Shown here one piece after another: positions 8,562-14,187 of a stretch of 32,946 bases of DNA. Made by a program: the position numbers and the translations under genes. The notes below the pieces were generated by a model. That model had not been told where the DNA came from and ran no database searches. It worked only from the letters and a program-made list of their open reading frames with translations. Every line of letters starts with the position of its first letter. Positions within the stretch are counted from its first letter, which is position 1. Origin of the DNA: Chitinophagales bacterium (GTDB taxonomy: Bacteria > Bacteroidota > Bacteroidia > Chitinophagales > Chitinophagaceae); contig JAATFP010000091.1 in the NCBI GenBank assembly GCA_015655125.1, positions 1 to 32,946 on the forward strand, in the 5' to 3' direction.

Positions 8562-8749
8562 CATCGTACACCGGAAAACTGATACCAATGGCCGCAGAAC
8601 GGCCTCTTTCGCTTACCCGGGATGAGGACCAGTTTCAAAAATCAAAACAACAAATCATTCTTTAAGAAAGCGAAAGTAGCCGTGGCGCGGCCAGACAGCC
8701 CAGCGGCTTGGAGCGGATAGAGTGTAAAATTATAAAAACTGGCATGGTG
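8562..8749 (-). repeat. Structured repeat family, copy 3 (inverted, diverged)
   Basis: Read on the minus strand, this unit follows the same order as copy 2: CACCATGCCAGT, TATAATTTTA, TCCGCTC, GCCGCTGGGC, then GGCCG-TTCTG-CGGCC in the place of TGCGC-TTCT-GCGCA, then the identical ATTGGTATCA, then CCGGTGTACGATG against CTGGTTTACCATG. The hairpin stem has changed on both sides while pairing is kept and the TTCT loop is retained. The middle third is not alignable by eye. Between copies 2 and 3 (8466-8561) I see nothing recognisable. Confidence 0.75.
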
Positions 8750-8810
8750 AAACTAAAAACGACCCGAGGAAAAAACCACCAAAACATTATCACATATACC
8801 TAACATAAAA

Positions 8811-8835
8811 AGTCCCGGAACAAAATTCCGGGGCT
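8811..8835 (-). terminator. Rho-independent terminator of the 185-aa gene
   Basis: On the minus strand, AGCCCCGGAA, a 5-base loop and TTCCGGGACT form a 10-bp stem (one G-T pair) followed by TTTTTAT. It lies 26 bp beyond the stop of the minus-strand gene 8862-9419. Confidence 0.88.
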
Positions 8836-8861
8836 TTACCAATGTAAATGTTTCACCATAA

Positions 8862-9419
8862 TTACAACACGATTTGTTTAGTGATCAAATGACCGGGCAT
8901 ATCCGTCGCAATGAACGTGATCTTATTGCCGGCGATGTTCGCCACTGCGGCGGTAGTGGTGTACTTGTAATGCAAGCCATCTTCCATCAGCGTTGCAGCG
9001 CCTGCTTCTATCAATTGCCCGTTGGCTTTTTCGATGCGCACTTCAACCGATGCTACCTGGAAGTCGTCGGTTACGGGTGCGGTGAGGAAACTGCCGGCCT
9101 GGGCGGTGTAGGCGGTGGTGATGATGGTGCCGATTGTGGGTGGTTTGAAGAAGTCGGCGATGGCAACATTGTAAGCACTTTCACCAGGTCTTGCTTTCGC
9201 TTTGTAAGCGAGTTTTGTAGCGATATCCTGCAAGATTGCCTTTGCATAAATGGCTGCCTGGCGGAAAGTATCCCGGGTGAGTTGCTGCGCCGCTGTTGCG
9301 GGAACGCTGTTGGGAACCGGCGCGGACGACACGATGGTTTGTCCCTGCCACTGGCGAAAAACCAGTTGTCTGATGCGGCCGGAAAGGCCTTCTGTTACGA
9401 TGTTTTTAACCGTTTTCAT
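8862..9419 (-). CDS. Hypothetical protein, DUF6266-like in style
   Basis: 185 aa. The start is the ATG at 9419, and a strong terminator follows the stop. The N-terminal half (KTVKNIVTEGLSGRIRQLVFRQWQGQTIVSS, then a long helix TRDTFRQAAIYAKAILQDIATKLAYKAKA) resembles a group of Bacteroidota hypotheticals. In these, a short beta/basic segment ending in W-x-G-x-x-x-x-x-x-x-P is followed by a helical block. The C-terminal half looks like an immunoglobulin-like beta domain (VEVRIEKANGQLIEAGAATL... KITFIATDMPGHLITKQIVL). No signal peptide is visible. The open frame on the opposite strand over the same bases is a mirror artefact, as the terminator fits only the minus strand. Function unknown; the family link is a resemblance only. 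Confidence 0.78.
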   Translation of the reverse strand: MKTVKNIVTEGLSGRIRQLVFRQWQGQTIVSSAPVPNSVPATAAQQLTRDTFRQAAIYAKAILQDIATKLAYKAKARPGESAYNVAIADFFKPPTIGTIITTAYTAQAGSFLTAPVTDDFQVASVEVRIEKANGQLIEAGAATLMEDGLHYKYTTTAAVANIAGNKITFIATDMPGHLITKQIVL

Positions 9420-9644
9420 AACTGTAAATTTTAAAGGTGATAAAAAACTGTTTTCATTTCTATGACTTTTATATCACAAAAAGTTTACTGTTGTATGAGT
9501 GAAAAATTATGAAGTTTTATTGAATGGCAGATTAAAAAGATGAGCGGTAGAATTGTGGGGATGAATGAATGTTGGAACACTAAATGATTTTTTTAGTAGT
9601 TGGTTGTTTTGATAAAGGTTGGAAGTGTTCCACGCTTGGAGCGT

Positions 9645-9674
9645 GTGTGGAGGATGTGTGGAGGATGTGTGGAG
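9645..9674. repeat. Short tandem repeat, 11-bp period
   Basis: GTGTGGAGGAT is repeated 2.7 times in the 381-bp gene-free gap 9420-9800. Just before it, CACGC-TTGGA-GCGTG forms a small hairpin (9631-9645). After it the sequence becomes very AT-rich (about 9700-9800) up to the RAMA gene, marking the left border of the accessory island. No gene is seen in this gap, and too few units exist for a CRISPR array. Confidence 0.7.
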
Positions 9675-9800
9675 AGAATAATAGAAACGAGAAAAATAGT
9701 TATAAAATTAAAAGGGCGAAAAAAAACCTAATAATAAGCTCAAAATAAAAAAAATTAAATAAATAGAACTATAAGTACTATTTTTACTAAAACGTATATA

Positions 9801-10208
9801 GTGAAAAATAAAAAAATAATTGAAATTGATCTGGATTTGTACAAATTAATAGTCCAGCATTCGGAATATATTGATGAACCGGCTAATCAGGTTTTAAAAA
9901 GGCTTTTAAAACTAACAAAGTATATCGCAAATGAAACCACATTAAATACCTCAAAGGACATAGATGGTCTAAATATTAAAGGCACTTTTTTGCCAAATGG
10001 TTTAAAATTAAGAAAATATTCACGAGGAAAATTGTTCGAAGCCGAAGTGAAGAATGGCTTAATTGAATTCAATAAAAAGAAATACTCCTCGCCATCAGGC
10101 GCAGCCGTTGATGCTGCAAATGGTTCAACTAATGGATGGCGGTTTTGGGAATTTTATGACAGTTTAACAGGGAAATGGAAAATTCTGGAGAGTTTAAGGA
10201 ATAAATAA
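9801..10208 (+). CDS. RAMA-domain protein with SeqA-like N-terminus
   Basis: 135 aa from a GTG start. Residues 5-38 (KIIEIDLDLYKLIVQHSEYIDEPANQVLKRLLKL) closely resemble the N-terminal ribbon-helix-helix dimerisation segment of SeqA (IEVDDDLYxYIASH... ASDILRRML). Residues about 58-133 match the RAMA domain (restriction system adenine methylase associated): GTFLPNGLKLRKYSRGK, then AEVKNGLIEF, then KYSSPSGAAVDAANGSTNGWRFWEF. The S-P-S-x-A-A and N-G-W-x-x-W phrases are its hallmarks. RAMA domains are thought to read modified or specific DNA in restriction systems. The gene ends 13 bp before the Mrr-like nuclease gene, so the two are very likely one operon. Base composition is much more AT-rich than the housekeeping genes, suggesting transfer. 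The role as DNA-sensing subunit is an inference. Confidence 0.82.
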   Translation: MKNKKIIEIDLDLYKLIVQHSEYIDEPANQVLKRLLKLTKYIANETTLNTSKDIDGLNIKGTFLPNGLKLRKYSRGKLFEAEVKNGLIEFNKKKYSSPSGAAVDAANGSTNGWRFWEFYDSLTGKWKILESLRNK

Positions 10209-10221
10209 ATAACAACTAATT

Positions 10222-11124
10222 ATGTATACCAAAACTATTTCTCCGCAGGCTGTATTAGCCCTAAAGGATGCATTATCTGTAATATTTTGGAAAAAAGAAG
10301 ATCTATTAAATTTCTTGAAAATTGTTATAACTAATGATTTAATAATTGGTACTATCGACTGGAATGCAACAAAACGCGAAGCGGCAAAAGAACTTATAGA
10401 GCGTATGTCAAATCGCTTAGATATATATTCCGATGATCTATTTCACCTCTTTTCGGCGGTGTCAGATCTCGACGATTTTAGTCATCTCACATATTGGGAT
10501 GAAGATGGAACTAAAACTAAACGTGCAAGAGAAGCCGTATTAAGGGTTAGAAATGTGTCAAAAGGATATTTCGAACTTACGAGGGAAAAGAACGAGATAC
10601 AAAAACGGAAAATAGAGAGCGAAAAAAAAATCATTCAAAACAAGTCTCTGTCTGATGAGTTAAATATTCTTAAAGAACGATTTAATTCTTTGTCAATAGC
10701 AACAGATTTACAACAAAGAGGATTTGATTTTGAGAAATTTTTATACGATCTATTTCTTTTATATGAATTAGAGCCAAAAGGTTCGTTTAAAATATTTGGG
10801 GAACAAATAGATGGTGCATTTACTTTCCAAGGATCGGATTATTTATTAGAAGCAAAATGGAAAAGTCAAGTTAGTAGAAGTGACTTAGCTTCTTTTTGTT
10901 ATAAAGTTGAAACAAAATTTAAAACAGCTGTTGGATTGTTAATAACTATTGGAGGAGTTACAAGTGAAGCCATTTCCACTGACTTTAAATCTATTATTAT
11001 TATGGACGGTCTTGACCTTATTACCATCCTAGATGGTCGAATTAGCCTTACTGATTTATTGTTTAAAAAACGTAGGAAGGCTATAGAAACTGGTGAGATA
11101 TATGTTAATTTCAATCAGCTTTAG
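10222..11124 (+). CDS. Mrr-like restriction endonuclease (PD-(D/E)xK)
   Basis: 300 aa. The N-terminal helical part (1-115) begins ISPQAVLALKDALSVIFWKKEDLLNFL and contains FHLFSAVSDLDDFSHL, phrases I associate with a helical module in front of Mrr-type nucleases. A charged coiled coil follows (about 115-160, LTREKNEIQKRKIESEKKI). The C-terminal catalytic domain (165-275) has the full PD-(D/E)xK set: E171 in RGFDFEKFL, D197 in EQIDGAF, and E210/K212 in LLEAKW. The order and spacing match the Mrr_cat family, which cuts DNA carrying foreign modifications. No methyltransferase is adjacent, which fits a modification-dependent (type IV-like) enzyme. With the upstream RAMA protein it makes a compact two-gene cassette. 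It converges on hicB with only 36 bp between the stop codons. Confidence 0.85.
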   Translation: MYTKTISPQAVLALKDALSVIFWKKEDLLNFLKIVITNDLIIGTIDWNATKREAAKELIERMSNRLDIYSDDLFHLFSAVSDLDDFSHLTYWDEDGTKTKRAREAVLRVRNVSKGYFELTREKNEIQKRKIESEKKIIQNKSLSDELNILKERFNSLSIATDLQQRGFDFEKFLYDLFLLYELEPKGSFKIFGEQIDGAFTFQGSDYLLEAKWKSQVSRSDLASFCYKVETKFKTAVGLLITIGGVTSEAISTDFKSIIIMDGLDLITILDGRISLTDLLFKKRRKAIETGEIYVNFNQL

Positions 11125-11160
11125 TTCATAGCAGATATGAAATAAATCAAGACTGATCTT

Positions 11161-11565
11161 CTACAACTCAACCGCCATCAACTCCCTCCCCAACTCATGC
11201 ATCGCCGTTTCAATCTTCTTCACCTGTGCAGGCCGCGGCTTTTTCAACCCGGAGGCATAGTGTTGAAATTGCTTTTGGTTAATGCCGGTCATGCGCTCTA
11301 AAGCAGCATTTGTGAAGATCTTTTTGTAGTAGGTAAGAAAACTTTCTGCATCAAATTTAAATACGATCTCGTAATCTCCTTTGAGGATGGCTGGCAGGTT
11401 TTGCTTGTTATATTTCTTCACCAGGGCAATGCACTTAATAGCAGATTTCTTTGCTTCGTCTGCGGTGTCTCCCACGCCAGTGACGCCATCTACATTTTCT
11501 GCGTAGGCACCGTATGAGTCTATGCTTCTTTCAATGATGATTCTGATCGTTTTTTTCTTAGACAT
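11161..11565 (-). CDS. hicB: HicB-family antitoxin
   Basis: 134 aa from the ATG at 11565; an upstream TTG at 11595 would add ten residues without a sensible start context. The N-terminal half is the HicB partial RNase-H-like fold (KTIRIIIERSIDSYGAYAENVDGVTGVGDTADEAKKSAIKCIALVKKYN). The C-terminal half carries a helix-turn-helix (ALERMTGINQKQFQHYASGLKKPRPAQVKKIETAMHELGREL). HicB binds and neutralises HicA and usually represses its own operon through the DNA-binding half. It follows the hicA gene by 46 bp in the same direction. The palindrome at 11848-11885, upstream of hicA, is a candidate operator. Confidence 0.9.
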   Translation of the reverse strand: MSKKKTIRIIIERSIDSYGAYAENVDGVTGVGDTADEAKKSAIKCIALVKKYNKQNLPAILKGDYEIVFKFDAESFLTYYKKIFTNAALERMTGINQKQFQHYASGLKKPRPAQVKKIETAMHELGRELMAVEL

Positions 11566-11611
11566 ACTTTGTAATTTTATGTTTTTATTGGTCAATACTT
11601 ATTTCTAAAAA

Positions 11612-11791
11612 TCACTTTAACTGCATCTCCTTTCTGATCTTCCGCTCTATTCCAGTAGGCATTTCCCTTGATCCATGATAAGGAACCGGATAAGTTCGGC
11701 CGTGCTTAATGTAAATAAAATGGCTGCCTGCGGACCTTAAGAGCACCCACCCGTTACTTTTTACCAATCTGTGAAATTCGGATGATTTCAT
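11612..11791 (-). CDS. hicA: HicA-family mRNA interferase toxin
   Basis: A 59-aa gene on the minus strand, ATG at 11791 and TGA at 11612-11614. It reads MKSSEFHRLVKSNGWVLLRS and continues AGSHFIYIKHGRTYPVPYHG. This is the whole HicA double-stranded-RNA-binding-like fold: K-S-x-E-x-x-R-L-x-x-x-G-W, then G-S-H with the catalytic histidine H24, then the basic tail SREMPTGIERKIRKEMQL. HicA cleaves mRNA independently of codon position when HicB is lost. Length and motif match the family, and the order toxin-then-antitoxin is the common one. Confidence 0.92.
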   Translation of the reverse strand: MKSSEFHRLVKSNGWVLLRSAGSHFIYIKHGRTYPVPYHGSREMPTGIERKIRKEMQLK

Positions 11792-11847
11792 ACAAGCTAT
11801 TTATCATTTAATCTTCTCCCGTCGTGCCTAAATCCAATAAATCAGCC

Positions 11848-11885
11848 TGTTTGTAAAGGTAGTAAAATTTCTACCTTTACAAACA
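11848..11885. promoter_or_regulatory. Candidate hicAB operator and promoter palindrome
   Basis: TGTTTGTAAAGGTAG (11848-11862) and its exact reverse complement (11871-11885) flank an 8-base AT spacer, 57 bp upstream of hicA. On the minus strand the site holds TTTG, 18 bases, then TACCTTTA, one base off the Bacteroidota promoter (TTTG, about 19 bases, TAnnTTTG). A dyad lying on a promoter is what autorepression by HicB would need. It also lies 13 bp after the symE stop, so it could instead act as a symE 3' hairpin. Promoter and operator roles are inferred. Confidence 0.6.
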
Positions 11886-11897
11886 AGCAAATCAATT

Positions 11898-12119
11898 TTA
11901 TTTTCCTTCCTCCAACCGGATAATCAACAATTTTTCCATCGTTGTTATCGTCACTCTTTCATTAGGATTGAATCCCAGATTCTGCAGCCAGTTACCCGAT
12001 AGCCGGATGTATGGCACAACTGTCAAGTCTCTCTGATGAACCCTTGTTAATGTTGAAATGGCAATGCTGCGCACATCGGGGCGCCTCGGTGCTTTCGCTT
12101 TTTTCTTTGGTGCATGCAT
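11898..12119 (-). CDS. symE: SymE-like toxin
   Basis: 73 aa, ATG at 12119. A basic, proline-rich N-terminus (MHAPKKKAKAPRRPDVR) precedes the SymE domain at about residues 33-72: TVVPYIRLSGNWLQNLGFNP, then ERVTITTMEKLLIIRLEE. The pattern P-x-I-R-L-x-G-x-W-L-x-x-x-G-F is characteristic. SymE proteins have an AbrB/MazE-like swapped-hairpin fold. In E. coli, SymE is an SOS-induced type I toxin silenced by the antisense RNA SymR. Here it lies just upstream of hicAB on the same strand. I see no LexA-like box, but promoter and operator rules differ in Bacteroidota. Family assignment is confident; toxicity in this organism is an inference. Confidence 0.85.
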   Translation of the reverse strand: MHAPKKKAKAPRRPDVRSIAISTLTRVHQRDLTVVPYIRLSGNWLQNLGFNPNERVTITTMEKLLIIRLEEGK

Positions 12120-12134
12120 AAAATATAATTAGTT

Positions 12135-12205
12135 GCCCGGCAGTGATGCATACACCAACAAATCCATTGAATGTGTGCAGGATTTTCACCTGCCCTCTGC
12201 CGGGC
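12135..12205. promoter_or_regulatory. Paired arms in the symE leader
   Basis: GCCCGGCAG (12135-12143) and CTGCCGGGC (12197-12205) are perfect 9-bp inverted arms around 53 bases, directly upstream of symE (nearest arm 15 bases from the start codon). In the symE mRNA they would make a GC-rich stem just before the start codon. On the plus strand the right arm is followed by TTATTTT and could end an antisense RNA. Either would fit post-transcriptional control of a SymE toxin; neither is shown. Confidence 0.5.
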
Positions 12206-12385
12206 TTATTTTGAGTAATATTATTAAGAATAATTTGTTGTTATATGCAATTCAAAAGTAGGATGAGTGAAGAAGGATAACGAATAAAACGATAGAGATT
12301 ATCATCGAGAAATGGAGAGATTTTTCTCTCTGAATATTGGTTATTTTCCCATCTTTGAAGCATAGCCATTTCAAAATTTTCAATA

Positions 12386-12393
12386 TATATTTG
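12386..12393 (+). promoter_or_regulatory. Possible -7 element for the HEPN gene
   Basis: TATATTTG fits TAnnTTTG and lies 16 bases before the ATG at 12410. No good -33 TTG at normal spacing was found, and the region is AT-rich, so the match could be chance. The rest of the 12206-12409 gap shows nothing else recognisable. Confidence 0.35.
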
Positions 12394-12409
12394 TTTTGAA
12401 TAACTCAAT

Positions 12410-13081
12410 ATGCCATCAGCAGCGTACATAAATTTTCTTCATATTCGTATCGACGTTTTGAAACTCGTGGAAACACATAGCTTCTATACCCAAAATAAAC
12501 CAGGACGAAAGAGTCTTGGTCATTTAACAAGAAGCGCGGTAGTGATGTTATGTGCGGCGTGGGAAAGATACAATGAGGACTTATTACTGGAATCAGTCGC
12601 TTATTTATCTGATTCGGTCGCAGACATAAATCATTTAAACAAGGTCATTAAAAAGACGATTAGTTTCAAAGTCAAAAAAGATCAAAACGAAATTAAGCCA
12701 ATAGAACTTGCGGGTATTGGATGGAAATCTGTTTGGCTAAATTATGCGCGAGTAGAAACCGAATTGTTGCACACTCCGAAATCCAACAAACTAAAATTAT
12801 TGTTTCAGACATACTTAGGAATACCTGATTATACAATTTTATGGCAGCCGGCAAGTGCCACTAAGATTGATGATTTTGTTTCCGATAGAGGTGCTATTGC
12901 ACATAATGGGAACAAAGCATCTTATATAACTATGACAAAACTAAGACAGTATCAGGATCTTATAATTGATAATGTCATTGAAATTGATTCAAAAATGGCG
13001 AGTGAATTAAGGAATATGTCAAGTTTGCCCGCATTACCTTGGACACAAGACTACTATAAGGAAATTGAAAAATATAAATAG
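12410..13081 (+). CDS. HEPN-domain protein, RiboL-PSP type
   Basis: 223 aa, all helical in appearance. The domain begins with a long helix near residues 4-22 and shows HLTRSAVVMLCAAWERYNEDLLLESVAYL at 38-66, typical of the RiboL-PSP branch of HEPN proteins. It ends with DDFVSDRGAIAHNG. R160 and H165 give the R-x4-H motif that forms the RNase active site in catalytic HEPN proteins. HEPN proteins of this type occur in toxin-antitoxin, abortive infection and RNA repair settings. No adjacent nucleotidyltransferase (MNT) antitoxin is present. The nearest same-strand genes are the YegP-like remnant and the ASCH-domain gene. RNA cleavage is inferred from the motif. Confidence 0.8.
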   Translation: MPSAAYINFLHIRIDVLKLVETHSFYTQNKPGRKSLGHLTRSAVVMLCAAWERYNEDLLLESVAYLSDSVADINHLNKVIKKTISFKVKKDQNEIKPIELAGIGWKSVWLNYARVETELLHTPKSNKLKLLFQTYLGIPDYTILWQPASATKIDDFVSDRGAIAHNGNKASYITMTKLRQYQDLIIDNVIEIDSKMASELRNMSSLPALPWTQDYYKEIEKYK

Positions 13082-13098
13082 CTTTGTAAAAAAACAAC

Positions 13099-13428
13099 AT
13101 GTGAAAGTTTATCATATCTCAAAGAGCAAACGGCCAATATTACTTTAGTCTGAAAGCTGATAATGGCGAGACTATACTCGCTAGTGAGGGTTATACAAGT
13201 AAACCTGGTTGTTTAAAGGGGATTGATGCTGTGAAAGTGAACGCAAAGGATGCCTCTAAATTTGACCGGAAAAATTCTATAAATGCGAAGTACTATTTTA
13301 ATCTTAAATCATCTAACGGGCAAATAATTGGTACGAGCGAAATGTATCAAACTTTAGCGGGACGAGATCACGGAATTGATATTGTGAAACGGGTTGCTCC
13401 GGTTGCGGTAATTAGTGATTTAGCTTAA
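13099..13428 (+). pseudogene. YegP/DUF1508 two-repeat protein with a stop at codon 2
   Basis: The frame holds two DUF1508 repeats: KFIISQRANGQYYFSLKADN with GETILASEGYTSKPGCLKGI, and NAKYYFNLKSSNGQIIGTSEMYQTLAGRDHGIDIVKR. YegP-type proteins consist of two such repeats and normally begin M-x-K-F-x-I-x-x-x-x-N-G-x-Y. Here the ATG at 13099 is in frame and at the right place, but the second codon is TGA (13102-13104). The rest is open to the TAA at 13426. The first in-frame GTG (13231) would delete the whole first repeat. So the gene is either broken by one base change, started at a non-canonical codon, or affected by a sequencing error. YegP's function is poorly known. Confidence 0.7.
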
Positions 13429-13475
13429 TAAAAATCCAACAGGTAAATCGGTAGATTAAAAAGAAATCTATACCA

Positions 13476-13865
13476 ATGAAAGTAGTCTTATCCATCAAAC
13501 CAGAGTTTGCGAACAAAATATTTGACGGCACCAAGCGATTTGAATTTCGAAAAGCAATATTCAAAAACACTGATATTAAAACAGTGATCGTGTATGCTTC
13601 CTCCCCTGTCCAAAAAGTAATCGGCGAATTTGAAATTAAACGTATAATAAACAAGGATATTGATTCTTTGTGGGAATTAACGCAGACCGATTCTGGCATC
13701 AGTGAGGATTATTTTTATAAATATTTTCAGGACAGGAGCGAAGGCTTTGCTATCGAAATAAAAACCTATAAAAAATATAAACAGCCTAAGAATCTAATGA
13801 AGGATTTTAATTTAGTCCCTCCTCAATCTTTTGCTTATTATTTACAGCCAAAGTCTGCCTCTTAG
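13476..13865 (+). CDS. ASCH/PUA-like domain protein
   Basis: 129 aa. The pattern VVLSIKPEFANKIFDGTKRFEFRK, then VIVYASSPVQKVIGEFEIKRI, then FAIEIKTYKKYKQP with PPQSFAYY near the end, is that of ASCH-fold proteins related to PUA domains. This is the group described as predicted RNA-binding regulators and including the YqfB-type amidohydrolases. The K-P-x-x-x-x-x-I-x-x-G-x-K-x-x-E-x-R-K signature at the start is the best-conserved part of the fold and lines the ligand pocket. In other genomes such proteins often sit with toxin-like or acetyltransferase genes. Here it follows the YegP-like remnant by 47 bp. Specific substrate unknown. Confidence 0.8.
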   Translation: MKVVLSIKPEFANKIFDGTKRFEFRKAIFKNTDIKTVIVYASSPVQKVIGEFEIKRIINKDIDSLWELTQTDSGISEDYFYKYFQDRSEGFAIEIKTYKKYKQPKNLMKDFNLVPPQSFAYYLQPKSAS

Positions 13866-13886
13866 CTTACCATCTATCTTAGATCA

Positions 13887-14069
13887 ATGAAGAAGCCAAT
13901 CACAAACCATTTAATGACATTTGAAGAACGAGCCGCCGCAGGTAAAGAGATTCTTGCAAAGCAACCGCACGTTACCTATGAGCAGGCATTAAAACAGGTC
14001 AACCGGTTGAAAAAGCAATCAACAGTTAAAGAGGAGTTTAAGAAAAGGAGTTCTTATCCCAAAAAATAA
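13887..14069 (+). CDS. Small basic hypothetical protein
   Basis: 60 aa, starting 21 bp after the ASCH gene stop, so probably in the same transcript. The sequence MTFEERAAAGKEILAKQPHV with TYEQALKQVNRLKKQ looks like two short helices with a basic tail. I do not recognise a family. Its size, charge and place in a toxin-antitoxin-rich stretch would fit an antitoxin-like or nucleic-acid-binding peptide, but nothing proves it. An internal ATG at codon 10 (13914) is an alternative start. Confidence 0.55.
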   Translation: MKKPITNHLMTFEERAAAGKEILAKQPHVTYEQALKQVNRLKKQSTVKEEFKKRSSYPKK

Positions 14070-14108
14070 AAGACTCGAAGCTGGAACTTCAGGGCATAAC
14101 AAAAAAAA

Positions 14109-14130
14109 AGCCCCGCTAACTAGCGGGACT
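14109..14130 (-). terminator. Rho-independent terminator of rpoBC
   Basis: On the minus strand AGTCCCGCTA, a 2-base loop and TAGCGGGGCT pair over 10 positions (one G-T pair). Nine T residues follow. It lies 57 bp past the rpoC stop and closes the rpoBC unit. It also separates that unit from the accessory genes that converge on it. Confidence 0.95.
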
Positions 14131-14187
14131 TTGGTATAAGATCCTTCGTACCTCAGGATGACAAACACCCGTGAGATTTTAAATCAA

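Noticed and set aside
8028..8749. Integron attC sites or insertion sequence remnants
   Set aside because: No RYYYAAC/GTTRRRY core pairs, no integrase, no transposase fragment and no target-site duplication could be seen.
8874..9434. Plus-strand 186-codon frame opposite the 185-aa gene
   Set aside because: It is rich in Cys and Gly, as expected of a mirror frame, and the terminator at 8811-8835 fits only the minus-strand gene.
9645..9674. Possible CRISPR or iteron array
   Set aside because: Fewer than three 11-bp units without spacers; it is a simple tandem repeat.
12241..12429. Minus-strand 62-codon frame upstream of the HEPN gene
   Set aside because: It overlaps the start and leader of the HEPN gene and shows no recognisable feature.
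13102..13104. Selenocysteine read-through of the TGA in the YegP-like gene
   Set aside because: The stop is at codon 2, no redox site is expected there, and no following selenocysteine-insertion hairpin was apparent.
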